NCBI RefSeq assembly: GCF_001857965.1 | Contig: NZ_CP017774.1 | Location: 1,488,001 to 1,552,000 of the forward strand | DNA from: Flavobacterium commune | Lineage (GTDB): Bacteria; Bacteroidota; Bacteroidia; Flavobacteriales; Flavobacteriaceae | Length of the DNA stretch: 64,000 nucleotides | Direction: 5' to 3' | Part shown: piece after piece, positions 15,323 through 24,764 of the stretch | How positions within the stretch are numbered: position 1 is the stretch's first letter | How the letters are laid out: each line of letters begins with the position of its first letter | Translations under genes and position numbers: made by a program | Notes under the pieces: generated by a model | Seen by the model: only the letters and a program-made list of their open reading frames with translations | The model's database searches: none | Told to the model about the DNA's origin: nothing

Positions 15323-18300
15323 TTAGTCAATTGACATTTTAGCACATTCTTTCCAAAGATAGTTTGGTATCGGTTCATTAAGTTCCCATTTAATACTCAT
15401 TGGTTTTGAACCTTCATTTTCTTTAAAATTTCCTTCTCCTATAAAAACATACCCCATTGTATTTCCAAACTCATTTTTTGATTTTTCCCTGATAAATAAA
15501 AGTATATTTTTTCCCAATTCTTTATGATTTATATAAGTCAAGCCTTTTCCTTTATCATCTCTAGTTTGATTCTGTGACTGCCAATGGAATAACGTTTCAC
15601 TTATTGCAAAGTCATTGTATAAAGTAGTTGGCGAGTAATCTTCTTCTGATTTAATTAAATCTATAAATAATATTTCTGTATTTAATTCTTTATTTTCTGC
15701 TACTCCAACTCCTATAGCATTTGATGATTTTTTTTCAAATGTTGACATTCTGAATGCAACTAAAATTTGATCTCTTGTATATCTAGCATGTAATTTCAAA
15801 GGTTGGCTATAAGGCAATTGAATATCTATTTCTTTAAAATCAATTTTGTCGATTAATATTTCTAATACCTCAATAATTTCATCAACCAAAATTTTATTCT
15901 TTCCAATAGTTCTAATACTTTCTTCTAACGACTTATAACCACCAGCATTTTGCCAAATGTCATAATGCAACATTAGCAACATCGTTTTTTCATTAATATT
16001 AAAATCACTTATATTAATGTCAAATCCTTGTTTAGCTAGTTTAAGAATAAAATTAAAATAACTAGCTGAGTTTGTAGAGAGCCATTTATTACTTATAGCA
16101 GAATAAATTTGTTTCTCATTAATGTTATTAAAATCTTCAATTATACCAGCTCTTTGACACAATCTTGACCAAGTTTCTTTTTTCGAATAAATTGTTTCAA
16201 TTGAAATATGGTTTAACTCTATGAAATTATTTAATGTTAAAGGCAATTTAGTTTGTTCGCTAAAGCCTCTAATTTTATTTATCAATTGAGTCACATTTAG
16301 AGATGTTGCTTTTCGGATATTTTCTAAAATTGTTTCTTTTGCCTTTTTCTCTAATACAATAGAACATCCCAATGGTAAATGTGGAAAATCATCTTCTATT
16401 TCTTTTTGAACTGAAGTTGTAGTTTTTCCAATTAACGCTCTGAATTTACTTTCAAAATCATATTCAGGTCTTGAATTTCCAACAAAATCCAATACAGTCA
16501 AACACTCTTTTCCTTCTAATAAACGTAATCCTCTTCCAAGTTGTTGAAGAAATATTGTTAAGCTTTCTGTAGGTCTTAAAAACAAGACAGTATCAATTTC
16601 AGGAATGTCAATTCCTTCATTAAAAATGTCAACAACAAATAAATAATTGATTTTTTTATTTTTAAATTCATTTCTAATAATTTCTCTTTCCTTATTATTA
16701 TCTGAAGTCAAATACTTTGCATTTAATTTTGCTAGATTAAACTTTTCGGTCATATATTCTGCATGCTTGATTGAAACGCAAAATCCAATTGCACAAACAT
16801 CATGAATATCATTTGTATACTTATTTAAACTGTTAATTATTTCACCAACTCGTACGTCATTTGTAGTATAGACGTTAGTTAATTCACTTGCTAAATACTT
16901 TCCGTTTGCCCAACTTATATTTTTTAAATCTATACTATCAGAAATACCAAAATATTGAAATGGACATAGTAAACCTTTGTTCATTGCTTCAGGCAATCTA
17001 ATTTCAGCTGCTATTCTATTACAAAAATCTTCTAATATATTCTTATTATCCATTCTTTCAGGTGTAGCGGTCAAACCAAGTAATACTTTTGGTTTAAAAT
17101 AATCTAGAATAGGACGATAGCTAAACGCTTTCTGATGATGTGCTTCGTCAATAATTATGAAATCATAATAATCTGGTGAAAGTTTTATTCCTTTTAATCT
17201 ATTTTTTAAAGTCTGAATTGAAGCAAAAACATGTTCATTGTTTGTTGGCTCAATACCATCCACCCATAATTGCCCAAAATCATTATGTTTTAAAACTCCT
17301 CTAAACTTTGATAAGGATTGCTCTAAAATCTCTTTCCTATGTGCAATAAAAAGTAATTTTGATGATTTGTTATTACTCTTAAATTTTTTATAATCGAATG
17401 CAGAAATTACCGTTTTTCCTGTTCCAGTAGCTGCAACTAAAAGATTTCTATATCTATTATGAACTGTTCTTTCAACTTCTAATTTTTCAAGAATTTCATT
17501 TTGATAAGAATAAGGTTTTATGTCAAAATAGGCTGTAGTAAAAGTATTCTCTTTTGAAAAACCCCCTTGTTTTAGGGCATCTACTAATTTTTCAGAGTGA
17601 ATATTTTGGTCATATAATTCAAAATCTGTATTTTGCCAATACGCTTCAAATGTTTTCTTAAATTTATCAATAATGTGACTAACTTCTTTGGTTGTTACTT
17701 TCAAGTTCCACTCTAAACCATCTGTTAATGCTGAACGAGAAAAATTAGACGAACCAATGTAAGCAGTGTGAAAGCCTGTGTTTCTTTCGAATAAATAAGC
17801 TTTTGCATGCAATCTTTCATTACCTGTATTATAAGAAACTTTTACCTCTGTGTTTTCTAAAGAAGCCAAAAACTCAACTGCTTTGGAATCTGTGGCTCCA
17901 ATATATGTAGTTGTAATTACTCTTAATTTCCCACCTCTTTCTGTAAATTCTCGAAGCTCACGTTCGAGAATTCGAATTCCTTTCCATTTAATGAAAGAAA
18001 CCAATAAATCAATTCTATCTGATGACAATATTTCTTTTCTTAATTCACTTTCTAAAGTTGTTCCTGAATTTCCGCCAGTAAAAAGTTCACTATGAATTAA
18101 TCTTGTATAAGGAGTAATCTCACTTAAATGCAAATCTAAATCTGTAAAATGAGAATCAACTTTACTAAAGACGGCTTTTAAAATTTTTCCCTCTGTTTCA
18201 ATTAAATCATCCTCAAATTCTTCTTTTTTAAGTTCTTCTTTTAGAAATAAAATGATTTTATTTGAAATTTCGATTTGTGTTTCAATAGCATCTTCTCCTT

Positions 18301-18472
18301 TAATTAAAGTGAAAGCATGCTTAATAGTTTTACCAATATGCTGCGATAACAATTGAGAGGCTTCTGCTTTATCTATTGTAGTTTTCTTTACTTGAAACTT
18401 ATCTTTATCAAGCTCATTTATTTTATAACTTATTAGCTTAGTAACTAATTCTTCATACAAGCCTTGATTCAT
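15323..18472 (-). CDS. PLD-nuclease/SF2 helicase fusion protein (DUF3427 type)
   Basis: The 1049-residue protein combines three parts. Residues about 120-260 form a phospholipase-D-like nuclease domain with His222, Lys224 and a downstream GSSNFSRSAL. Residues about 315-720 are a superfamily II helicase: Walker A ATGTGKT (348-354), DEAH box (442-445), GLTATPER (466-473) and a FLQQLGRGLRL motif VI. The remainder resembles the DUF3427 region found in such helicases. Its ATG overlaps the TGA of the NUDIX gene (ATGA), so the two are co-translated. The gene is poor in GC and lies beside repeat copy B, which suggests an acquired module. A DNA repair or phage-defence role is inferred from the architecture, not shown. 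Confidence 0.85.
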   Translation of the reverse strand: MNQGLYEELVTKLISYKINELDKDKFQVKKTTIDKAEASQLLSQHIGKTIKHAFTLIKGEDAIETQIEISNKIILFLKEELKKEEFEDDLIETEGKILKAVFSKVDSHFTDLDLHLSEITPYTRLIHSELFTGGNSGTTLESELRKEILSSDRIDLLVSFIKWKGIRILERELREFTERGGKLRVITTTYIGATDSKAVEFLASLENTEVKVSYNTGNERLHAKAYLFERNTGFHTAYIGSSNFSRSALTDGLEWNLKVTTKEVSHIIDKFKKTFEAYWQNTDFELYDQNIHSEKLVDALKQGGFSKENTFTTAYFDIKPYSYQNEILEKLEVERTVHNRYRNLLVAATGTGKTVISAFDYKKFKSNNKSSKLLFIAHRKEILEQSLSKFRGVLKHNDFGQLWVDGIEPTNNEHVFASIQTLKNRLKGIKLSPDYYDFIIIDEAHHQKAFSYRPILDYFKPKVLLGLTATPERMDNKNILEDFCNRIAAEIRLPEAMNKGLLCPFQYFGISDSIDLKNISWANGKYLASELTNVYTTNDVRVGEIINSLNKYTNDIHDVCAIGFCVSIKHAEYMTEKFNLAKLNAKYLTSDNNKEREIIRNEFKNKKINYLFVVDIFNEGIDIPEIDTVLFLRPTESLTIFLQQLGRGLRLLEGKECLTVLDFVGNSRPEYDFESKFRALIGKTTTSVQKEIEDDFPHLPLGCSIVLEKKAKETILENIRKATSLNVTQLINKIRGFSEQTKLPLTLNNFIELNHISIETIYSKKETWSRLCQRAGIIEDFNNINEKQIYSAISNKWLSTNSASYFNFILKLAKQGFDINISDFNINEKTMLLMLHYDIWQNAGGYKSLEESIRTIGKNKILVDEIIEVLEILIDKIDFKEIDIQLPYSQPLKLHARYTRDQILVAFRMSTFEKKSSNAIGVGVAENKELNTEILFIDLIKSEEDYSPTTLYNDFAISETLFHWQSQNQTRDDKGKGLTYINHKELGKNILLFIREKSKNEFGNTMGYVFIGEGNFKENEGSKPMSIKWELNEPIPNYLWKECAKMSID

Positions 18473-18855
18473 AATTCAAGTTTTAAAAATTCCTCAACAA
18501 TTGGCAAATCTGCTTCTGCCCAATCTAAATTCAATAATTCAGATTTATCTAACAATTTATAATCTGTATGTTCACTCAAAACAATGTCTCCTGAAATATA
18601 ATTTGCTAAAAAAGGGATAAGCTTTATTTTAAAAATTCCATAATCATAAATACTATTTGAAAGTCTTTTCAAAACATCAATTTCAATATTTATTTCTTCT
18701 TTAATTTCTCTTTTAATACATTCAATTTCATTTTCATCCTCTTCAACTTTTCCTCCTGGAAACTCCCATTTTAAAGGCAATTTCATTTTTTCACTGCGTT
18801 GAGTTACTAATATTTTAGATTCAAAAAATATTATCGCACATGTAACATTAATCAT
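18469..18855 (-). CDS. NUDIX hydrolase (MutT-like)
   Basis: The 128-residue protein is a single Nudix domain close to MutT/8-oxo-dGTP pyrophosphatases. The Nudix box runs from Gly35 (EFPGGKVEED) through REIKEE to Ile57, with asparagine at the final glycine position of the consensus. It starts TCAIIFFESKILVTQRSE, as in MutT. The stop codon overlaps the start of the PLD-helicase gene by four bases, so the two form one operon. Possible substrates are oxidised or modified nucleotides made or consumed during the action of the helicase-nuclease; this link is inference. Housekeeping nucleotide sanitation is the alternative. Confidence 0.88.
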   Translation of the reverse strand: MINVTCAIIFFESKILVTQRSEKMKLPLKWEFPGGKVEEDENEIECIKREIKEEINIEIDVLKRLSNSIYDYGIFKIKLIPFLANYISGDIVLSEHTDYKLLDKSELLNLDWAEADLPIVEEFLKLEL

Positions 18856-19025
18856 AGTTCATTTTTTTTATAAACTTAAAATTTAATTTTAAAATAAACG
18901 ATTACTTGTTGAAAGTAAATTATTATTTATTTTAATTATAATTCGAAAAAACGTTATCAAAATCCTGAAACACTCTTATCCAACTTTTTCACTACCTTTA
19001 AAGTCCGAGTTTAACCCATAAAACT

Positions 19026-20144
19026 ATGAAGACTTTATCCTTATTATTTTTTTCCTTTTTCATTTTCAACTGTGAGGCGCAGTTAAAAACGAACGATGCT
19101 ATTCCGCTACAGGAAGATGCAAAAAATTACAGCTTAGAAACGGTGGCTGATGGTATTAATAACCCATGGGGAATGGCTTTTCTTCCCGATGGATCGATGT
19201 TAGTGACCGAAAAATCAGGAACTTTATACCATATTACAAAAGGCACAAAAACCGAGGTTAAAAATGTTCCTGCTGTGTACAACCGTGGTCAGGGCGGTTT
19301 GATGGATATTGTTTTACATCCAAATTACAGTACTAATGGCTGGATTTACATTACTTATGCTTCTACCGAGGGCGAAGGTGAAGGCGGCAATACCCAACTC
19401 ATCAGAGCCAAACTGGAAAACGAAAGCTTAACCCAAATCCAATCTTTATACAAATGCGGGCCTAATACTACCAGAGGACAGCATTTTGGTTCGCGAATTG
19501 TTTTTGACAACGAAGGTTATTTGTATTTTTCGGCAGGAGAACGCGGCAATCATTTTGTGAATCCGCAGGACATCAGCCGTGACAACGGAAAAATCTACCG
19601 CCTCAATGACGACGGCAGTATTCCAAAAGACAATCCGTTTGTGGGACAAGCCAATGCCAAAGAAGCAATTTACTCTTATGGACACCGCAATCCACAGGGA
19701 TTAGTAAAAAATCCTGTTACCGGGAAAATCTGGGAACACGAACACGGCCCACAAGGCGGAGACGAAATCAACATTATCAAAAAAGGGGCTAATTACGGCT
19801 GGCCGGTAGTCACTTACGGAATTGATTACAACAACAGCATTATTAGTAATGAACAACAAAAACCGGGCATTGAAAATCCTATCTATTATTGGGTTCCATC
19901 CATTGCACCAAGCGGAATGACTTTTGTAAGCGGTGATAAATACCCGGACTGGAAAGGACATTTATTAGTAGGTTCGCTTAAATTTCAATATTTGGAATTG
20001 GTAAAATTAGACGGTGATAAAATCATTGGCCGACAAAAAATCGCAACTGACATTGGTCGTTTGCGCAATGTAACCCAAGGTCCTGATGGATTTATTTACA
20101 TGGGCGTAGAAGGAAAAGGAATTCTAAAAATTATACCAAACTAA
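19026..20144 (+). CDS. PQQ-dependent sugar dehydrogenase (soluble, six-blade propeller)
   Basis: The 372-residue protein begins with a signal peptide (about residues 1-19, ending NCEAQ) and continues as the GSDH/aldose dehydrogenase beta-propeller: INNPWGMAFLPDGSMLVTEK, RGQGGLMDIVLHPNY, YSYGHRNPQGL and EHGPQGGDEINI are family signatures. These periplasmic enzymes oxidise aldoses at C1 with PQQ and pass electrons to a cytochrome. The following gene encodes a c-type cytochrome, which fits as acceptor. No pqq biosynthesis genes are in the window. Length is normal. The NC in the signal region is a poor lipobox, so I expect a soluble periplasmic product. Confidence 0.88.
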   Translation: MKTLSLLFFSFFIFNCEAQLKTNDAIPLQEDAKNYSLETVADGINNPWGMAFLPDGSMLVTEKSGTLYHITKGTKTEVKNVPAVYNRGQGGLMDIVLHPNYSTNGWIYITYASTEGEGEGGNTQLIRAKLENESLTQIQSLYKCGPNTTRGQHFGSRIVFDNEGYLYFSAGERGNHFVNPQDISRDNGKIYRLNDDGSIPKDNPFVGQANAKEAIYSYGHRNPQGLVKNPVTGKIWEHEHGPQGGDEINIIKKGANYGWPVVTYGIDYNNSIISNEQQKPGIENPIYYWVPSIAPSGMTFVSGDKYPDWKGHLLVGSLKFQYLELVKLDGDKIIGRQKIATDIGRLRNVTQGPDGFIYMGVEGKGILKIIPN

Positions 20145-20147
20145 ATT

Positions 20148-20255
20148 ACCGCAGATTAGAGTTTCTCAACTATTTAAAAAATTACCTCAGATTCGCAGAT
20201 TATCATAAAAAATATGCAATCCAAGCGATAGCGAACAGGCGAAGCAATCTGCGGT
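20148..20255. repeat. Intergenic repeat with terminal ACCGCAGATT/AATCTGCGGT inverted pair
   Basis: A 10-bp perfect inverted pair (20148-20157 and 20246-20255) encloses the spacer between the dehydrogenase and cytochrome genes. Its right part (20225-20255) is the exact 31-base repeat also found at 11748-11778. Confidence 0.6.
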
Positions 20256-20306
20256 GAAAAGACTGAAACAGTGGTGCTTCAATAAATTAAACTTAATAAA
20301 ATTAAA

Positions 20307-20765
20307 ATGCTATTTACTAAAATAAATATTGGCTTAAGCCTGTTACTCTTAGGTGGTTTGTATTTTTCAAATCCAACAATTTTAACCGACTCCACAAAAG
20401 AGTATTTATCTATAAAACAACAACAGCAAACGCCTTTGCAAAAAAGCATGGCTCGTGGCAAAGATGTCTATACCGATTTTTGTATCCAATGCCATTTAGC
20501 AACCGGAAAAGGAAACGGAACCACTTTTCCGCCACTGGATGGCTCTGACTGGTTGAAAAAGAAAAGAACCGAAAGCATTCATGCCATAAAATACGGTCAG
20601 AAAGGCGAAATTGTGGTAAACGGAAAAAAATACAATGGCATCATGCCGCCAATGGGTTTAAGCGATGAAGAAGTAGCCGATGTGATGAATTATGTTTCTA
20701 ATTCCTGGACTAATAAAAGCAAAAAAATGGTTACTAATAAAGAAGTTGCTTTAGTAAAACCTTAA
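20307..20765 (+). CDS. c-type cytochrome, monoheme
   Basis: The 152-residue protein has an N-terminal hydrophobic segment (residues 5-22, signal peptide or anchor), a single haem motif CIQCH (59-63) and a probable methionine ligand, Met116, in MPPMGLSDEEVADVMNYV. This is a class I cytochrome c of the type that accepts electrons from periplasmic dehydrogenases. It lies 162 bases downstream of the PQQ-type sugar dehydrogenase on the same strand, and the pair is a common arrangement, so electron transfer from that enzyme is the likely role. Confidence 0.9.
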   Translation: MLFTKINIGLSLLLLGGLYFSNPTILTDSTKEYLSIKQQQQTPLQKSMARGKDVYTDFCIQCHLATGKGNGTTFPPLDGSDWLKKKRTESIHAIKYGQKGEIVVNGKKYNGIMPPMGLSDEEVADVMNYVSNSWTNKSKKMVTNKEVALVKP

Positions 20766-20772
20766 TTTTCTA

Positions 20773-21016
20773 ATATGACTGTCCGCTTAGCGGACTAAAT
20801 AAAAAACAGCCACGAATTCCACGAAATAACACAAATTGGAATGTCATCATATTCCACGAATCTGCCAAAGACAAATAAAAAATTGGTGTAATTTATTTTA
20901 AAACCAGTAATATTTGTGCTAATTCGTGGAACCTGCCTGTCGGCAGACAGGTTCGTGGCAAAAATAAAACTCGTGCGTTTGCCTAGTGATTGGTATAAGA
21001 AACGGATAATCATATT
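20773..21016. mobile_element. MITE-like element, copy 1
   Basis: The left end reads ATATGACTGTCCGCTTAGCGG and the right end, in reverse complement, AATATGATTATCCGTTTCTT: imperfect terminal inverted repeats. The interior holds a near-palindrome of CACGAATTCCACGAA and TTCGTGGAA words and the hairpin ACCTGCCTGTCGGCAGACAGG (20931-20951). A shorter element with the same two ends is at 26727-26901. It fills most of the 322-base gap and has no coding capacity. No transposase is nearby. Confidence 0.55.
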
Positions 21017-21087
21017 TTCTAATGCTGAATTTTAGTTAAAAACCTCCAAATAGTATTTCTTTTTTATCTGCCTCAAATGCCTTTTTT

Positions 21088-22113
21088 ATGAAAAAATATG
21101 CCTTAGCAATCTTAGTGAGTTCTTTTGTATTTTCTCTTTTTAGTAATTGCAACAAAAGTAAATCCGATACCGAAGAAAGTAGTATAAAAGACAGTATTGC
21201 TGTAAAAACTTCGCCCGAAAAAAAGCCGATTACTGCAATTGACACCGTTGATTACAACCAAAGAATGATTGCTTTGGCTAACAAAGACACTACCGGAATG
21301 TGGCCTGTTAAAGCACCGTATCCTTTGCCAGGAGCTTTGTTGCCTTATAACCGAATTATTGCTTTTTACGGAAATTTGTATTCGAAAAGAATGGGGGTTT
21401 TGGGCGAATACCCAAAAGACGAAATGATAGCAAAACTACAGGGAGAAGTAGCCAAATGGCAGGCTGTCGATTCCAGTGTAACCACCATTCCTGCCTTTCA
21501 TTATATTGCCGTTTCGGCTCAAAGTCAGCCGGGAAAAGCCAACAGATACAATATGCGAATGCCTTTTAAACAAATCGATACGCTTTTAAGCTGGGCAAAA
21601 CCTATAAATGCTTTGGTTTTTTTAGATATTCAGGTGGGACACAGCACGGTTAAGGAAGAAGTAAGCCAACTTGAAGAATATCTGGCTTTACCAAATGTTC
21701 ATTTAGGAATTGATCCTGAGTTTTCAATGAAAAGTGGTCATGTTCCCGGCAAAAAAATTGGAACCATGTCTGCCGATGATATCAATGATGCCATTGATAT
21801 TTTGGCCCGAATTGTTCGCGAAAAGAAATTGACACCAAAAATATTAGTGGTACATCGGTTTACCCAGGGTATGGTGACTAATTACAAAGCCATCAAGACT
21901 GTTCCCGAAGTTCAGATTGTGATGCACATGGACGGTTTTGGTAGTCAGGTTTTAAAGCGTTCTACTTATTTGAGATACATTTACAGAGAACCGGTTCAGT
22001 TTACTGGTTTTAAATTATTCTACAAAAATGACAATTGGAACGACTGGAAAATATACACTCCGGAACAATTATTAGAATTTTCGCCCAAACCAAGTTACAT
22101 TCAGTTTCAATAA
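21088..22113 (+). CDS. Putative lipoprotein of unknown function
   Basis: The 341-residue product starts with a lipoprotein-like signal (MKKYALAILVSSFVFSLFSNC, possible lipid-bearing Cys21), then a low-complexity linker. I do not recognise the main domain. It has regularly spaced hydrophobic strands followed by acidic loops (INALVFLDIQVGH, VHLGIDPEFSM, KILVVHRFTQGMV, VQIVMHMDGFG), which would suit a TIM-barrel, perhaps a degenerate glycosidase-like fold. It is followed 18 bases later by a NodB deacetylase lipoprotein, so both probably act together on a cell-envelope polymer. The fold assignment is a guess. Confidence 0.6.
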   Translation: MKKYALAILVSSFVFSLFSNCNKSKSDTEESSIKDSIAVKTSPEKKPITAIDTVDYNQRMIALANKDTTGMWPVKAPYPLPGALLPYNRIIAFYGNLYSKRMGVLGEYPKDEMIAKLQGEVAKWQAVDSSVTTIPAFHYIAVSAQSQPGKANRYNMRMPFKQIDTLLSWAKPINALVFLDIQVGHSTVKEEVSQLEEYLALPNVHLGIDPEFSMKSGHVPGKKIGTMSADDINDAIDILARIVREKKLTPKILVVHRFTQGMVTNYKAIKTVPEVQIVMHMDGFGSQVLKRSTYLRYIYREPVQFTGFKLFYKNDNWNDWKIYTPEQLLEFSPKPSYIQFQ

Positions 22114-22131
22114 TTGTAAGCCTATTCCAAA

Positions 22132-22986
22132 ATGAAAAAATTGATATTCTTAAGTACAATTGGTCTTTTTTTGATGTTCAGTTGCCAACAAAAAACAACT
22201 GCTCCCGTTGAAACCAAAACTGCTGTTCCGGATACTAAAGCAACTCCAAAAGAGGAAGAAAAATTAGTAATGAACAATGCTGCGGCTATATTGGCTAGAA
22301 AAGAAGTACCTATTTTATGCTATCATAATATCAAAGATTTTACGGATTCTGCTGGTGAAATGACTAAAACCTATACGGTAAAACCGGCCAACTTTGCCGA
22401 GCAAATGAAAGCCTTGGCCAATGCCGGTTACCACAGCATTTTACCCAATCAATTGTATGATTATTTGGTCTATAACAAGCCATTGCCTGAAAAACCAGTC
22501 ATGATTACCTTTGACGATACCCGAGGCGAGCAATACAGCATTGGCGCAGCCGAAATGAAAAAATACAATTTCAAAGGCGTTTTCTTTGTGATGACCGTTT
22601 CCATCAACCGACCGAATTATTTAAACAAAGAAGATATTAAAGAACTCTCTGATTCCGGAAATTGTATTGCGGCTCATACCTGGGATCATCACATGGTAAC
22701 TAAATATGCCGGCGACGACTGGAACACCCAATTAGTAAAACCAAAAGCCAAACTGGAGGAAATCATTGGAAAACCGATAACTAATTTTGCTTATCCTTTT
22801 GGATTATGGAACGCAGCAGCCATTCCTGAAATTAAAAAAAGCGGTTATAAAATGGCTTATATTCTTTCGACTAAAAGAGATTCGATTGATCCTTTATTCA
22901 CCATCCGACGCATGATTGTGTCCGGAAACTGGTCCACTGACCGCATGATGAAATCCATGGAAACTACTTTTGCAAATAAAAAATAG
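22132..22986 (+). CDS. Polysaccharide deacetylase (NodB) lipoprotein
   Basis: The 284-residue protein has a lipobox LMFSC with Cys18, a charged linker and a NodB domain (about residues 58-280). Motif 1 is TFDD (126-129) with the catalytic Asp and metal Asp; motif 2 is HTWDHH (182-187), giving the two metal-binding histidines; AYPFGLWN is motif 3. These enzymes remove N- or O-acetyl groups from envelope polysaccharide or peptidoglycan. It follows the unknown lipoprotein by 18 bases, so the two are probably co-transcribed. It precedes the ATP-grasp/alpha-E/transglutaminase genes but is separated from them by 301 bases. Confidence 0.88.
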   Translation: MKKLIFLSTIGLFLMFSCQQKTTAPVETKTAVPDTKATPKEEEKLVMNNAAAILARKEVPILCYHNIKDFTDSAGEMTKTYTVKPANFAEQMKALANAGYHSILPNQLYDYLVYNKPLPEKPVMITFDDTRGEQYSIGAAEMKKYNFKGVFFVMTVSINRPNYLNKEDIKELSDSGNCIAAHTWDHHMVTKYAGDDWNTQLVKPKAKLEEIIGKPITNFAYPFGLWNAAAIPEIKKSGYKMAYILSTKRDSIDPLFTIRRMIVSGNWSTDRMMKSMETTFANKK

Positions 22987-23287
22987 CTTTTTGTTTAGCT
23001 AAAAAATCTTTCTTAATCAGATTTCTTTTTACTCTTTTTCCAAACTCCTTGTTTCTAATGGAGTTGCATTGCTGTTCCATTATTTTTGGTTATTGAAAAA
23101 TTCCGAAAAAAAAGAATTTAAAAACACTAATTCTCAAAAAACAGATAGTCAAAAAAAGAATGCTGTATTAATTACACTATTCGCAACAAATTTTCAAATA
23201 CTTATCAATAAAATTGTTAAATTAGCCTAAAGACTGATGTTTTTATAATCAAAATTGGTTTTTATTAATTTTTCAATAATTTATAGA
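22987..23287. other. 301-base spacer without a recognised gene
   Basis: This AT-rich stretch has no credible reading frame. A weak AAATCT/AGATTT pair followed by CTTTTT (about 23004-23033) might end the upstream transcript. I could not find a convincing promoter for the following ATP-grasp gene. Confidence 0.4.
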
Positions 23288-24724
23288 ATGGTAAATTTAA
23301 CACCAAATTTAAGTCCAAGAGGATGGGATGAAATGTTTTCCAGGGATGGAGTAAGAGACGCTTACAAACAAGTATTACAAACATTAGAGAGTTTAAATAT
23401 TGATAAGCTGAATGTGAAACAGAAACAGGCTTCGGATATTTTTATGAACCAGGGGATTACTTTTACGGTTTACAGCGATGACAACCAGGGAATCGAAAGA
23501 ATATTTCCTTTTGATATTATTCCCAGAATAATTACCAAAAACGAATGGCTGGAAGTGGAAACCGGAATTAGTCAGCGCTTAAAAGCCTTAAACCTTTTTC
23601 TGGAAGACATTTACAACGAGCAATTAATTATCAAAGAAGGTATTATACCGGCTTCCTTAATTGCTTCCTGTCCGCATTATATTCCGGAAGTTCATGGAAT
23701 CAAAGTACCGCACAACATTCATGTGCACATTGCCGGAATTGATTTAATCAGAGGCGAAAAAGGGGAATTCTATGTTCTGGAAGACAACCTAAGGTGTCCC
23801 AGTGGAGTGAGCTATATGCTGGAAAACAGGGAAATTACCAAAAGGATTTTCCCGGAAATGTTTCGCGCCAACAATGTAAGCATGGTGGCCAATTATCCTA
23901 TGATTTTCCATAACATTTTAATTTCGCTTTCGCCAAGGAACATCTCTAATCCCAATGTAGTTTTATTGACTCCGGGAGTTTATAATTCGGCTTATTACGA
24001 GCATACTTTTTTAGCAAGGCAAATGGGAATTCCGCTGGTAGAAGGTCGTGATCTTGTGGTGAACAATCACAAAGTGTATATGAAAACCACCTCGGGCTTG
24101 CAACAGGTAGATGTTATTTATAGACGATTGGACGACGAATATTTAGATCCATTGGTATTCAAACCCGATAGTACACTGGGCGTTCCCGGATTGATAAGTG
24201 CTTATAAAATGGGGAATGTTGCTCTTGTAAACGCAGTAGGAAATGGTGTTGCCGATGACAAAGCCATTTATGCTTATGTGCCACAAATGATTCAATATTA
24301 TCTCAACGAAGAACCTATTTTAAAGAACGTTCCAACCTACCAAATGGAAAATCCGGAAGAAAGAGAATTAGTCTTTGCCGACATGGAAAACATGGTGATT
24401 AAGGAAACCAACCAAAGTGGCGGTTACGGAATGGTGATGGGAAATAAAGCAACCGAAGAAGAACTGGAAGCAGCCAAAGTGGCAATTTTAAATAATCCGC
24501 GCAATTTTATTGCCCAACCTATCATTCAGTTGAGTACCGTTCCCTGCTACATTGATGGCGAGCTAAAACTACGCCATGTTGATTTGCGCCCTTATGCTTT
24601 ATGTGGCCCTAACGGAGTTCAAATAGTTCCCGGCGGACTCACCCGGGTGGCACTAACCGAAGGTTCCTTAGTGGTGAATTCCTCCCAAGGCGGCGGAAGT
24701 AAGGATACCTGGATTATGAAATAA
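23288..24724 (+). CDS. Circularly permuted ATP-grasp protein (DUF404/DUF407)
   Basis: I choose the ATG at 23288 (478 residues, MVNLTPNLSPRGWDEMF); the open frame extends 11 codons upstream to a TTG but that part shows no family similarity. The protein is a circularly permuted ATP-grasp enzyme, with characteristic segments FPFDIIPRII, VLEDNLRCPSGVSYMLENR, LVEGRDLVV and KETNQSGGYGMVMG. Such proteins form carboxylate-amine bonds using ATP. It heads the conserved trio ATP-grasp, alpha-E, transglutaminase-like, thought to make and process a peptide-like product. The true substrate of this trio remains unknown. Confidence 0.9.
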   Translation: MVNLTPNLSPRGWDEMFSRDGVRDAYKQVLQTLESLNIDKLNVKQKQASDIFMNQGITFTVYSDDNQGIERIFPFDIIPRIITKNEWLEVETGISQRLKALNLFLEDIYNEQLIIKEGIIPASLIASCPHYIPEVHGIKVPHNIHVHIAGIDLIRGEKGEFYVLEDNLRCPSGVSYMLENREITKRIFPEMFRANNVSMVANYPMIFHNILISLSPRNISNPNVVLLTPGVYNSAYYEHTFLARQMGIPLVEGRDLVVNNHKVYMKTTSGLQQVDVIYRRLDDEYLDPLVFKPDSTLGVPGLISAYKMGNVALVNAVGNGVADDKAIYAYVPQMIQYYLNEEPILKNVPTYQMENPEERELVFADMENMVIKETNQSGGYGMVMGNKATEEELEAAKVAILNNPRNFIAQPIIQLSTVPCYIDGELKLRHVDLRPYALCGPNGVQIVPGGLTRVALTEGSLVVNSSQGGGSKDTWIMK

Positions 24725-24764
24725 ATGCACACAAATTGTTTTTTAAACTTTTAAAGAAATAACT

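Noticed and set aside
15323..18472. Type I or type III restriction subunit.
   Set aside because: There is a SF2 helicase, but no methyltransferase or specificity gene is adjacent, and the PLD domain and DUF3427-like tail point to a different family.
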